Source: Curtobacterium ammoniigenes NBRC 101786 (lineage in GTDB: Bacteria > Actinomycetota > Actinomycetes > Actinomycetales > Microbacteriaceae). Taken from it: a stretch of DNA of 64,000 nucleotides. The position numbers and the translations under genes were made by a program. Of this stretch, positions 24,659 to 32,843 are shown piece after piece (the stretch's first letter is position 1; every line of letters begins with the position of its first letter). The stretch spans positions 1 through 64,000 of the forward strand of contig NZ_BCSV01000002.1 in assembly GCF_001571045.1 (NCBI RefSeq). The letters run 5' to 3'. The notes beneath the pieces were generated by a model. That model did not search any database, had not been told where the DNA came from, and saw nothing but the letters and a program-made list of their open reading frames with translations.

Positions 24659-24949
24659 TCAGCTGATCAGATCGACGTAGACGGGAGGCGCGGCCTGCGT
24701 CTGCGGCGTTCCCGCGTCGTCCAGCGCGCGCAACTGCTCGCGGAGCGCCGTCTCCCGCTTCCGGAGCAGCGCGATCGCCCGGGCTTGCGCGACGACGACA
24801 ACCGCAGCGCGACCCGCGAGCTCGACAGGCAGGCCGATGCCGGCGACCGGTGTGTGCTCGATCGGGCCGAGTGGTGCGTCACCGGCGGCGTCGTGCGCCC
24901 GCCGCTCGAACTCGTCGAGCATCGCATGCCACCGGAAGTCGTCAGACAA
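24659..24949 (-). CDS. Small helical protein in the FliT position
   Basis: A 96-residue protein encoded directly after fliS, where FliT chaperones usually lie. It is helical and charged (FRWHAMLDEFERRAHDAAGD, AQARAIALLRKRETALREQLRALDDAG). I see no firm FliT motif, but FliT proteins are poorly conserved. A TTG at 24947-24949, overlapping the fliS stop by 8 bp and preceded by GAGG, is the likely start; an in-frame ATG at 24920-24922 is the alternative. A filament-cap or export chaperone role is inferred from position only. Confidence 0.6.
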   Translation of the reverse strand: MSDDFRWHAMLDEFERRAHDAAGDAPLGPIEHTPVAGIGLPVELAGRAAVVVVAQARAIALLRKRETALREQLRALDDAGTPQTQAAPPVYVDLIS

Positions 24950-25361
24950 CCGCGACCACCTCGGCGTCGGCGGCGCGTTCGTCGGCCGCGGCCGCAGCCA
25001 GCGAATCGGCGGCCTGGTGCCACGCCTCCCGGAGCGGTTCCATGAGCGCGATCGCTTCGATGACGAGCTGCACATCACGGTTCACTCGGACGTGGATGAG
25101 TGCGTTCGACACGTAGATGTACAGCCCGAGAAGGCCTTCTGCGCCGTCCCAGATGTCGAGGCGGAGCGATCCGGCGAGCGTGCTGATGATCTCGACGGCG
25201 TGCGAGAGCCGGTAGTCCGCGACATCGAACTGCTCGCCGTCGAGCGCGTCCTTCGCGCAGGTCAGGTCGACGATCAGCCGGTCGTAGAGCATGGTGAGCA
25301 GCCGTGACGGCGATGCGGACAGGATCGCGTTGTCCCGGTACATCTGTGCAGCCGATGGCAT
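24942..25361 (-). CDS. fliS: Flagellin export chaperone FliS
   Basis: A 139-residue four-helix chaperone that holds flagellin before export. The family pattern is clear: AAQMYRDNAILSASPSRLLTMLYDRLIVDLTCAKDAL, then HAVEIISTLAGSLRLD, LLGLYIYVSNALIHV and VQLVIEAIALMEPLREAWHQA. It lies 100 bp after fliD and is followed by the FliT-position gene. Confidence 0.94.
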   Translation of the reverse strand: MPSAAQMYRDNAILSASPSRLLTMLYDRLIVDLTCAKDALDGEQFDVADYRLSHAVEIISTLAGSLRLDIWDGAEGLLGLYIYVSNALIHVRVNRDVQLVIEAIALMEPLREAWHQAADSLAAAAADERAADAEVVAVV

Positions 25362-25461
25362 GTGCGTTCCTCGGTTCCTTGGTGGTTCGGTAGGCGGGCG
25401 ACGCGAGCGGGCGACGCGGACGGGAGGCTTGGGCTGGGTCGGTCACGCGCCTCCAGACCGG

Positions 25462-26919
25462 CTATCCGCCGCTGGTCGTCGACGGGTACAGCGCGTTGAT
25501 CTGCTGCGTGAGGTACGACTGCTCGGACTGCAGCTGGCCGAGCGTGGTGACGAGGGCCGTGTACTGGGCTTGCAGGAACTTCCGCTTCGTGGCGAGCACG
25601 GTGGTCCAGTTCGCGACCGACGACTGGTCGTTGGAGATCTGCGTCTGCTTCGACGCGATCGACGTGGTGATGGAGCCGGTGACCGGGTCGGACGCCTCGG
25701 CGCTGGCGGTCTGCACGCGTGACGCGATCTGCTGGATCGCGGCGACGGTTCCGGCGGGGTCGGCGGCGAGCGCGCTCTGGAACGTCGTCTGATCGAACGT
25801 GAGCGAGCCGTCCTGGTTGAGCGTGATGCCGTATTTCGACGGAGACACGGTCCCGGTGGCGCCGAGCGGATCCGCGACGGCGCTCTGCAGGCTCTGGTAG
25901 ACGCCCTGAATGAGCAGGTTGCCGGTGAACGGGCCCGGCGTGTTCGTCGTCGTCCCGTCCGTGTTGGAGGTCGTTGCCACGGCCGACTGCTGGGTCACGT
26001 ACTGCAGGAGCGTGTTCACCCCGGAGACGAGCGACGATGCCGCGCTCGTGATGTTCGCGGTGTCCATCGTCGACGTGAGGGTGACCGGCGCGCTCGTCGG
26101 AGCGCTGACCGTCACGGTGATGCCCTGGACGAGGTTCGTGAACGTGTTCGTCGACGAGGTCGTGGTCTGCGCGGCCGCGGTGCCCGGCCAGAGCGTGACG
26201 CTCGCGTCCTGCGCCGTGCTGATCGTCGCGGCGCCCGGCTGGGCCAGCATGTTCGTCGCGGTGCCCGCGCTGTACGCCGAGCTCGTTCCGGCGTCCACCT
26301 GGAATGCGGCGGCGGCGCCTGTCTGCGCCGAGGTGAGCTGCAGCCGGTACAGCGCGTTGCCGGACGAATCGGTGCCCGCCGCGACGACGGCGGCGTTCAC
26401 ACCGAGGCCGGATCCGTTGATGGCGCTCGCCACGTCGGCCATGCTCGTGGAGGCCGCGGTGATCTGCGTCGCCGTTCCGGTCGAGTCGACGATCGTGATT
26501 GCGCCGCTCGAGTCCGGCCACGTCGCCATCGCGGCGGTGACGGAGACCTGCGACTGCGCGGTCTGCGTGACCTGCATCGCAAAGCTCGTCGGCGACGCTG
26601 CGGTCGTGGCGGTGGCGCTGACGGACGGATCCGTGCTCGCGACGCTGAGCAGGTTCAGCCCGTTCGTCGCAGCGTCGCCGGCGGCGCTCGTCTGCAGCGC
26701 CTGCAGCGTCGTGTTCATGTTCTGGAACGCCTTGAGCGCGGTCTGCTCGGAGGCGACCTGCGACTCGAGGACGGTCTGCGGGATCGACGCGGCGGTCATG
26801 AGCGCGTTGACGAGCGCGGTCGGGTCGAGGTTGTTCACCAGGTTCGACACCGTGACCTGACCGTTGCTGCCGACGGACAGCGTCGGCAGCGTCGATGACG
26901 TGGGACTCACCATGCTCAT
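25462..26919 (-). CDS. fliD: Flagellar filament cap protein FliD
   Basis: A 485-residue filament cap. The N-terminal FliD domain is NLDPTALVNALMTAASIPQTVLESQVASEQTALKAFQNMNTTLQAL. A repeat-rich middle (Thr/Ala/Ser) follows. The C-terminal domain is SKYGITLNQDGSLTFDQTTFQSALAADPAGTVAAIQQIA, then the coiled tail LATKRKFLQAQYTALVTTLGQLQSEQSYLTQQINAL. It lies about 100 bp downstream of fliC, behind a hairpin. Confidence 0.94.
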   Translation of the reverse strand: MSMVSPTSSTLPTLSVGSNGQVTVSNLVNNLDPTALVNALMTAASIPQTVLESQVASEQTALKAFQNMNTTLQALQTSAAGDAATNGLNLLSVASTDPSVSATATTAASPTSFAMQVTQTAQSQVSVTAAMATWPDSSGAITIVDSTGTATQITAASTSMADVASAINGSGLGVNAAVVAAGTDSSGNALYRLQLTSAQTGAAAAFQVDAGTSSAYSAGTATNMLAQPGAATISTAQDASVTLWPGTAAAQTTTSSTNTFTNLVQGITVTVSAPTSAPVTLTSTMDTANITSAASSLVSGVNTLLQYVTQQSAVATTSNTDGTTTNTPGPFTGNLLIQGVYQSLQSAVADPLGATGTVSPSKYGITLNQDGSLTFDQTTFQSALAADPAGTVAAIQQIASRVQTASAEASDPVTGSITTSIASKQTQISNDQSSVANWTTVLATKRKFLQAQYTALVTTLGQLQSEQSYLTQQINALYPSTTSGG

Positions 26920-26973
26920 GCGTGCGGCTCCGATCCGGACAGCGGCGAGACGAAGAATGTCGGTGGAGGCGAC

Positions 26974-27008
26974 GGCGGGGTGGCCGATCGACGATCAGCC
27001 ACCCCGCC
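26974..27008 (-). terminator. Hairpin after fliC
   Basis: GGCGGGGTGGC (26974-26984) pairs perfectly with GCCACCCCGCC (26998-27008) around 13 nt. It begins 12 bp past the fliC stop and may partly end the abundant flagellin transcript while letting some reach fliD. Confidence 0.7.
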
Positions 27009-27019
27009 GCGCATCGCGA

Positions 27020-27856
27020 TCAGCCCTGCAGGATCTTCAGGATGAGCTGGCTCTGCTGGTTGGCCTGCGACAGCATCGCGGTGCCGGCCTGCATGAGCAC
27101 GCTCTCCTTGCTGTACTTCGCCATCTCGGACGCCATGTCGGTGTCCGCGATCTGCGAGTTCGCCGCGGTGAGGTTCTGCGAGTTGACGGCGATGCTCTGC
27201 GCCGTCGACTGCAGCACGTTCTGCGTGGAACCAAGGGTGGCCTGCGCCGTCGAGACGGTCTGGATCTGCGTCTGGATGGCCGTGATCGACGCCTGCGCGT
27301 CGGTCGCGTTGTCGAACTTCAGACCGCTGACCGCGGTGGCGATCGAGGTGACGTTCGCCGAGCCGAGGTCCAGCGAGACCGTGTCCGTCGCCGAGGAGCC
27401 GACCTGGAAGTTGAGGGCGGCAGTGCCGGTGGCGGAACCGTCGAGCAGCTTGACGCCGTTGAAGTTCGTCGACGACCCGATCTGCGTGAGCTCACCGGCG
27501 AGCGCAGTCACCTGCGTCTGGATGTCGGTGCGCGACGCGGTGTTGTTCGTGTCGTTGGCGGCCTGAACGGCGAGGCTGTTGATGGTCTGCAGGATGTTCG
27601 ACACCTGGCTCAGCGCGCCGGAAGCGGTCTGAATCAGGTTGATGCCGCTTGCCGTGTTCTGGCCAGCCTGCGTGAGACCGCCGATCTGCGCCTGCAGACC
27701 CTGCGAGATCGCGAGGCCTGCCGGGTTGTCGGCGGCGGTGTTCAGCTGCGAGCCCGACGACAGCTTCGCCATGCTGTCGCTCAGTGCCGTCTGGTTCGCG
27801 TTCAGCGAGTTCGTGACGGTGATCGCGCTGAGGTTGGTGTTGATCGTCATTGCCAT
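27020..27856 (-). CDS. fliC: Flagellin FliC
   Basis: A 278-residue filament subunit, consisting mainly of the conserved D0/D1 parts: MAMTINTNLSAITVTNSLNANQTALSDSMAKLSSG, LNTAADNPAGLAISQGLQAQI at the N-terminus, and TDMASEMAKYSKESVLMQAGTAMLSQANQQSQLILKIL at the C-terminus. It has almost no variable D2/D3 domain. The ATG at 27854-27856 follows an excellent site (CGGAGGAATCACC). Its GGA overlaps the Shine-Dalgarno, as in CsrA targets. It is preceded by a sigma-28-like promoter. Confidence 0.97.
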   Translation of the reverse strand: MAMTINTNLSAITVTNSLNANQTALSDSMAKLSSGSQLNTAADNPAGLAISQGLQAQIGGLTQAGQNTASGINLIQTASGALSQVSNILQTINSLAVQAANDTNNTASRTDIQTQVTALAGELTQIGSSTNFNGVKLLDGSATGTAALNFQVGSSATDTVSLDLGSANVTSIATAVSGLKFDNATDAQASITAIQTQIQTVSTAQATLGSTQNVLQSTAQSIAVNSQNLTAANSQIADTDMASEMAKYSKESVLMQAGTAMLSQANQQSQLILKILQG

Positions 27857-27913
27857 GGTGATTCCTCCGTGAATCGTTGATGCGCCGGCCCGTCCATGGG
27901 CTGGCAATGGGGT

Positions 27914-27941
27914 CTATCGGCTGGTGCGCGCGGTCCGTAAG
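27914..27941 (-). promoter_or_regulatory. Sigma-28-type promoter of fliC
   Basis: On the minus strand CTTAC (27941-27937), 15 nt, then GCCGATAG (27921-27914). Transcription would start near 27907, about 50 bases before the fliC ATG. Confidence 0.8.
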
Positions 27942-27977
27942 CGGCGTTCGGAAATTGATGTCTCGCCTCCCGGCAGG

Positions 27978-28005
27978 CTTACGAATTGCTGTGGCCCACC
28001 GATAG
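27978..28005 (+). promoter_or_regulatory. Sigma-28-type promoter of the flgN-flgK-flgL-fliW operon
   Basis: On the plus strand CTTAC (27978-27982), 15 nt, then ACCGATAG (27998-28005). It is divergent from the fliC promoter, with 36 bp between the two -35 elements. Transcription would start near 28012, about 80 bases before the first GTG. Confidence 0.75.
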
Positions 28006-28091
28006 GGGTAGCCGAGGCACCGGAGCGGTCGCCGATGAATCGACACCGAGCGCGTCAAGCGGCACGGGCCATGGATGGGATGTGACAAGCG

Positions 28092-28574
28092 GTGGGCGCC
28101 AACGAACTGTCGAATGAGCTCTGGCGCCAGCGTGAGCTGTTGGAGCTGCTGCTCTACAAGTACGAGGTGGAGCAGCTGCTGCTCGCGTCGGGCAAGGCGC
28201 GCTGGCTCCCCCATGTCACGCGGGAGGCCGAGGCGATCGCCGTGCGGTTGAAGGCCGCGACGCTCTCCGTCGGCGTCGCGACGTCGGCGCTGGCCGAGGA
28301 ATGGGGGCTGAGCGGCGACCTGCGGCTTCGCGACGTGATCGCCGGGGCCCCAGGCGCCTGGCAGGGCATCTTCGCATCGCACCTGGACGCGCTCCTCTCG
28401 CTCACAACCGAGATCCGGTCAATTCGCGGCGGGAACGACCGCCTGATCCGCAGCGCGCTGCGGGCGACGCAGGACGCCTTCGATGCGGTTGCGGAGCCGC
28501 CGACCGTCTACACGTCCGAGGGAACCGCTGCGTCGACGCCGACGCGAGCGCGCCTCGTGGACGCCAATCTCTGA
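28092..28574 (+). CDS. flgN: FlgN-like export chaperone (first copy)
   Basis: A 160-residue helical protein in front of flgK. FlgN chaperones bind the hook-filament junction proteins FlgK and FlgL. The sequence starts GANELSNELWRQRELLELLLYKYEVEQLLLASGKARWLPHVTREAEAIA, with further helices (LAEEWGLSGDLRLRDVIAGAPGAW, HLDALLSLTTEIRSI). The start is GTG; the site upstream is weak. A clear paralogue lies at 31463-31978, sharing ANEL-x-x-xLWR-x-RELLE-x-LL-x-KY. The FlgN assignment rests on position, size and predicted helices. Confidence 0.7.
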   Translation: MGANELSNELWRQRELLELLLYKYEVEQLLLASGKARWLPHVTREAEAIAVRLKAATLSVGVATSALAEEWGLSGDLRLRDVIAGAPGAWQGIFASHLDALLSLTTEIRSIRGGNDRLIRSALRATQDAFDAVAEPPTVYTSEGTAASTPTRARLVDANL

Positions 28575-28626
28575 TCGCCGCATCGCGAACCACGCAACGA
28601 CGAGCTGACGAGAGAACAGGACGACG

Positions 28627-30066
28627 ATGGCCCCGAACATGATCGGTGACCTGAACACGGCGTACTCCGGTCTGTCCGCTGCGCAGACCGGGATCGAGGT
28701 CACCGGGCAGAACATCGCGAACGCCGGAACCGCCGGATATGTGCGCGAGACCGTCGACCTGCAGGCCGCCGCCGGAGCCGCGCAAACCGGGCTCGTCACG
28801 ACGGCGACCGGCAACGCCACTGTCGGGCAAGGCGTCGCTGTGACGCAGATCGCCGGGCTCGGGTCGGCACTGCTCGATGCGCAGGCGCGCACGAGCTCGG
28901 CGACCGCCGCCTACAGCGGTGCCCGCGCGTCAGCGCTGTCGCAGATCGAGTCGACGCTCAGCGAGCCCGGCTCGTCCGGCCTGTCCGCCCGGTTGACGAC
29001 GTTCTGGGCCGCATGGCAAGACGTCTCCAACCAGCCGGGTGCTGCAGCGCCGGTGAGCGCGCTGCTCGGCCAGGCGCAGACCGTGGTGCAGCAGATCGCC
29101 GGCGACTACCAGTCGTTGCAGCAGCAGTGGTCCGGAACCCGCGAGGCCGTGAGCACCGCGGTGACGCAGCTCAACACCGATGCCTCGCAGGTGGCGCAAC
29201 TGAACGGGCAGATCCGCGCGATCGCAGCGAGCGGCGGAAACGTCAACGAACTGGTCGGGCAACGGAACGCCGCGCTCAACGACCTCGCGACGCTCACCGG
29301 CGCATCGGTCACCGAGAACGCGGACCACACGGTCTCGGTGACGATCGGCGGCGACATGCTCGTGCAGGGCACCGTCGCCCGGCCCGCCACGGTAGCCGGT
29401 GCGACGACGCTCGACGGCGCCGCGGGCGCCCCCGTGTCGGTGCAGTGGAGCAACCAGGGCACCCCGGTTGCGATCGGCTCCGGCTCGATCGCGGCGAACC
29501 TGTCGCTGCTCGCTCCCGCGAACGCGGCCGGCAACGGCGGCGTGATCGCGGAGACCGCGGCGAACCTGAACAGCCTCGCCACGAGTCTGGCGACGCAGGT
29601 GAACGCGATCAGCACGACGGGAGCGACGCCGTCTGGCGCGACCGGCGTGTCGTTCTTCGGCCTCGCGAGCAGCGGCCCGCCCGCGCTCGGACTCTCCGTC
29701 ATCCCGACGAACGCCTCCGGCGTGGCGGTGGGCGCGGTCGGTGCCGGGGCCGCAGACGGATCGGTCGCCGATGCGATCAGCCAGATCGGCGCCTCCCCGG
29801 GGTCACCGGATGCCGGATGGTCGGCGGGTGTCGTGGCGCTCGGCGCGCAGAGCAAGAGTGCCGCCGACCAGTCGACGCTCGACCAGGCCGCGCAGACCGC
29901 CGCGACCACAGCGCAGGCGTCGCAGGAGTCGGTCAGCCTCGACGAGGAGAACATGAACCTCATCGCCTACCAGCACGCCTACGAGGGATCGGCCCGCGTC
30001 ATGACCGCGATCGACTCGATGCTCGATCAGCTGATCAACCACACCGGACTCGTCGGACTGGGGTGA
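28627..30066 (+). CDS. flgK: Hook-filament junction protein FlgK
   Basis: A 479-residue junction protein. N-terminal rod/hook motif: LNTAYSGLSAAQTGIEVTGQNIANAGTAGYVRETVDLQA. The FlgK helical domain follows (DVSNQPGAAAPVSALLGQAQTVVQQIAGDYQSLQQQW, NGQIRAIAASGGNVNELVGQRNAALNDLATL). C-terminal motif: QESVSLDEENMNLIAYQHAYEGSARVMTAIDSMLDQLIN. It lies 52 bp after flgN and just before flgL. Confidence 0.96.
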   Translation: MAPNMIGDLNTAYSGLSAAQTGIEVTGQNIANAGTAGYVRETVDLQAAAGAAQTGLVTTATGNATVGQGVAVTQIAGLGSALLDAQARTSSATAAYSGARASALSQIESTLSEPGSSGLSARLTTFWAAWQDVSNQPGAAAPVSALLGQAQTVVQQIAGDYQSLQQQWSGTREAVSTAVTQLNTDASQVAQLNGQIRAIAASGGNVNELVGQRNAALNDLATLTGASVTENADHTVSVTIGGDMLVQGTVARPATVAGATTLDGAAGAPVSVQWSNQGTPVAIGSGSIAANLSLLAPANAAGNGGVIAETAANLNSLATSLATQVNAISTTGATPSGATGVSFFGLASSGPPALGLSVIPTNASGVAVGAVGAGAADGSVADAISQIGASPGSPDAGWSAGVVALGAQSKSAADQSTLDQAAQTAATTAQASQESVSLDEENMNLIAYQHAYEGSARVMTAIDSMLDQLINHTGLVGLG

Positions 30067-30068
30067 CC

Positions 30069-30953
30069 ATGAGCTTCCGTGTGACCAATTCGATGCAGCT
30101 CGCCGCGGCGCAGCAGAACATCCAGTCGAGCGCGGCGCGCTTGTATCAACTCGATCAGGAGGCGTCGACCGGCATCGCGATCAGCAAACCGTCCGACGAC
30201 CCCGCCGGTACGGCGCAGCTGCTCCAGATCCAGCAGACCCTCGCCCGGAACACGCAGTACCAGCGGAACGCCGCCGACGGCACCGCCTGGCTCTCGACCG
30301 CGGGCGGCGCACTGTCGTCCGCGAACACCGCGCTGACGCAGCTGCGCGACCTGGTGGTGCAGGCGGCGAACACGGCGACGGCGAGCCCGACCTCCCAGCA
30401 GGCCGCGGCGCAGCAGATGCAGGCCATCAAACAGACGCTGCTGTCGCTCGCGAACACGCAGTATCAGGGTCGCAGCGTGTTCGCCGGAACCTCGGATGCG
30501 TCGGCGGCGTTCACGGCGTCGTACGCGTTCACGGGAACCGCTGGAAGCTCGGTGCAGCGACGGGTCGGGACCGACTCGACGGTCCGCGTCGATGTCGACG
30601 GTTCGAGCGTGTTCGGCAGCGGAGGCTCGTCGATCTTCTCGCTCATCGACTCGCTGAGCGCGGCGGTCACGAGCGGCGGGAATGTCGGCAGTCAGCTCGG
30701 CGCGATCGACACCTATCTGACGAACGTGCAGAACGCCGAGTCGACCGTCGGCACGGCGCAGAACCAGATGACCGCGGCGACCACGGCGCTGACGAATCAG
30801 TCGACCCAGTTGCAGGCGTCGCAGACCGGGCTGCAGGATGTCGACAGTGCACAAGTGATTCTCGAGATGCAGACGCAGCAGGTGGCGTACCAGACTGCCC
30901 TCGCCGTGACCGCGAAAAGCATCCAGCCGACCCTGATGGACTACTTGAAATGA
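30069..30953 (+). CDS. flgL: Hook-filament junction protein FlgL
   Basis: A 294-residue flagellin-like junction protein. N-terminus: MSFRVTNSMQLAAAQQNIQSSAARLYQLDQEASTGIAISKPSDDPAGTAQLLQIQ. C-terminus: QASQTGLQDVDSAQVILEMQTQQVAYQTALAVTAKSIQPTLMDYL. The ATG at 30069 lies 2 bp after the flgK stop; a GTG at 30063 overlapping that stop would add two residues. It overlaps fliW by 4 bp. Confidence 0.95.
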   Translation: MSFRVTNSMQLAAAQQNIQSSAARLYQLDQEASTGIAISKPSDDPAGTAQLLQIQQTLARNTQYQRNAADGTAWLSTAGGALSSANTALTQLRDLVVQAANTATASPTSQQAAAQQMQAIKQTLLSLANTQYQGRSVFAGTSDASAAFTASYAFTGTAGSSVQRRVGTDSTVRVDVDGSSVFGSGGSSIFSLIDSLSAAVTSGGNVGSQLGAIDTYLTNVQNAESTVGTAQNQMTAATTALTNQSTQLQASQTGLQDVDSAQVILEMQTQQVAYQTALAVTAKSIQPTLMDYLK

Positions 30954-31303
30954 CCACGCTGACGTTCCGCGAGCCGCTCGCCGGCCTCGAGCCGCACATC
31001 GAGTACGACTTCGCACCGCTCGCCGGGGCGATCGACACCTACACGCTGCGCGCGCACGAACAGCCGCTGCTCCGCCTGTTCGTCGTCGGTGCGGCGACGT
31101 ACATGCCGGACTACGCGCCGGACCTGCCCGGCACGGAGCTGCCGCAGGCGCGAGTGTTTCTCGTCGTGACGCCGAGCGCGGCCGGCGTGACCGCCAACCT
31201 GCTCGCGCCGATCCTGATCGATGAGACCGCGGGTGCCGCGGCACAGGTGATCGTGGCCGACGACCTGGGCGCGATCCAGGTGCCGCTGCGGAAGAGCGCC
31301 TAG
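30950..31303 (+). CDS. fliW: Flagellar assembly factor FliW
   Basis: A 117-residue protein that binds both flagellin and CsrA. Family segments are visible: MTTLTFREPLAGLEPHIEYDFAPLAGAIDTYTLRA at the start, LRLFVVGAATYMPDYAPDLP and VFLVVTPSAAGVTANLLAPILIDETAGAAAQVI. It overlaps flgL by 4 bp. With csrA in the same locus this supports the FliW-CsrA partner switch at the level of flagellin translation. Confidence 0.9.
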   Translation: MTTLTFREPLAGLEPHIEYDFAPLAGAIDTYTLRAHEQPLLRLFVVGAATYMPDYAPDLPGTELPQARVFLVVTPSAAGVTANLLAPILIDETAGAAAQVIVADDLGAIQVPLRKSA

Positions 31304-31462
31304 GGCTTTTCTGGGCGTTTCCCGCTCGCTTGGTGCAAGATTCTGGTTTCTTTCTTGTGCGTGGACGCTACGCTCGGTGCACCGCGCCTCCTTTCCCGAG
31401 GCTCTGGTCGGCCCCCACCACGCTGACTGAGCCGGAGTGCCGTACCTGGAACGGACCTTGCA

Positions 31463-31978
31463 ATGACCCATCGCGAAGCGAACGAGTTGGCGGCGCAGTT
31501 GTGGCGGCTCCGTGAGCTGCTCGAGACGCTGCTGTTCAAGTACGACGAGCAGTTGCTGCTCCTCGGGGCTGGGCGTGCGCGGTGGGCGTCGCGCGGTGCG
31601 CGGGAGATCGAGATCGTGGCGGAGCAGTTGCACGATTGCCGGCTCGCGACGTCGGTGACGATGGGCGGCGCGGGCGCGGCATGGCAGTTGCCGGAGGCGG
31701 CGACGCTTCGCGCGCTCGCGATGGGGGCGCCGGGTGTGTGGCGTGAGATCCTCACGGATCATTTCGAGGCGCTGCTGGGCTTGATCGCCGAGGTCGAGAC
31801 GATGGACGCCGAGTGGGGTGCTCGCGCGGGCGCGGGCGGGTACGGCGGTGGCGCTGATCCGCGTGCAGCGGCCCGGGACGGCTCGGCGAGCGCGGATGGA
31901 GCCCAGATGCCGACCGTGAACGCGGTTGCCCGACCGGGCGTGTATTCGGCGCAGGTTGCGGAGCTCATCGGCATCTGA
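31463..31978 (+). CDS. FlgN-like export chaperone (second copy)
   Basis: A 171-residue paralogue of the gene at 28092. It starts MTHREANELAAQLWRLRELLETLLFKYDEQLLLLGAGRARWASRGAREIEIVAEQL and continues with the same helix order (LPEATLRALA-like segment, GAPGVWREILTDHFEALLGLIAEV). A Gly/Ala-rich tail follows. The 159 bp before it hold no gene and no clear sigma-28 promoter. The 83 bp after it are GC-rich imperfect repeats (GCCGCGCCG) before the convergent SGNH gene. Two such chaperones might divide FlgK and FlgL, or one may serve another substrate. Confidence 0.68.
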   Translation: MTHREANELAAQLWRLRELLETLLFKYDEQLLLLGAGRARWASRGAREIEIVAEQLHDCRLATSVTMGGAGAAWQLPEAATLRALAMGAPGVWREILTDHFEALLGLIAEVETMDAEWGARAGAGGYGGGADPRAAARDGSASADGAQMPTVNAVARPGVYSAQVAELIGI

Positions 31979-32061
31979 ACGGGCCGCGCCGCGTCCTGCT
32001 GGGCACCGCCGCGCCGTGCCGGGCAGCGCCGCGCCGGGACGGGCCGGGCCGGGGCGGGCCG

Positions 32062-32742
32062 TTAGAGGTTGATTCCTGCGCGCTGGAGCGCGGCGATGAT
32101 TGCGGCGGCGAGGACGCGTTGGCCTGCGGCTGTGGGGTGTTCGTGGTCGCTCTGCATGAGGCCGGGGGTGCCGCGGAGCGGTTGGCCGATGTCGATGTAT
32201 GTGCCCTTGACTTCTCTGAGGGCGTCGCGGAGTTCCTCGGAGCTGTAGGTCACTTCGGTGGGCGCGGTGCCGGGTTGGTCCCACAGGGTGTTGAAGCCGA
32301 CGATTGTGGCGTGCGGGAGGGCTCGGCGGAGTTCAACGAGGGTGGCGTCGGTGGCTGCGGTGAGTTTGGCGGGCGATTGGCCGAGGTCGTTGTCGGACGA
32401 CTGGATGATGACGAGTTGCGGTTTGGTCGCTTCGGCTTTCGCGATGAGCCCTCGGAAGTCGGTTCCGCAGGTGCCGCCGGCGATGAATCCTGCGCCGCTG
32501 CAGCCGAGGTTGGTCACGGTGGCGTCGCGCTCGTCGCCGATGACCGCAGGCCATGCTTCGGACGGGTCGAGGTTGAGGCCGGCCATGATCGAGTCGCCGA
32601 TGGTGACGACCCGGGATGGGTGGATCCCTGTGCCCTCGGACGTTGCGCGCGGGGTAACGAAGATGCACGCGATGACCACTGACGCGACGATGATGACGAT
32701 CGGTGTGGTGATGCGGAGGACCGCGAACGCGCGCGAGCGCAT
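32062..32742 (-). CDS. Membrane-anchored SGNH/GDSL hydrolase
   Basis: A 226-residue esterase-like protein. The N-terminus is a signal anchor (FAVLRITTPIVIIVASVVIACIFVT). SGNH blocks: VVTIGDSIMAGL with the nucleophile Ser, NLGCSGAGF, SSDNDLGQS and the terminal Asp-x-x-His region SDHEHPTAAGQRVLAAAII. Substrate unknown; many such enzymes deacetylate polysaccharides. The ATG at 32740-32742 is chosen because AAAGGA is five bases away; an in-frame ATG two codons earlier is possible. It ends in convergent orientation to the second FlgN-like gene. Confidence 0.85.
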   Translation of the reverse strand: MRSRAFAVLRITTPIVIIVASVVIACIFVTPRATSEGTGIHPSRVVTIGDSIMAGLNLDPSEAWPAVIGDERDATVTNLGCSGAGFIAGGTCGTDFRGLIAKAEATKPQLVIIQSSDNDLGQSPAKLTAATDATLVELRRALPHATIVGFNTLWDQPGTAPTEVTYSSEELRDALREVKGTYIDIGQPLRGTPGLMQSDHEHPTAAGQRVLAAAIIAALQRAGINL

Positions 32743-32843
32743 GTGCATCCTTTCCGACCGGACCCCATTCGATTGTTCCGCATGCTGGTGCGCCCGGTTC
32801 GATCCCAACGTGGGAGTTCTCGAAGAACCGGCTTTGCCCAGGA

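Noticed and set aside
31979-32061. Terminator between the second FlgN-like gene and the SGNH gene
   Set aside because: The stretch is GC repeats with many alternative weak pairings and no defined stem.
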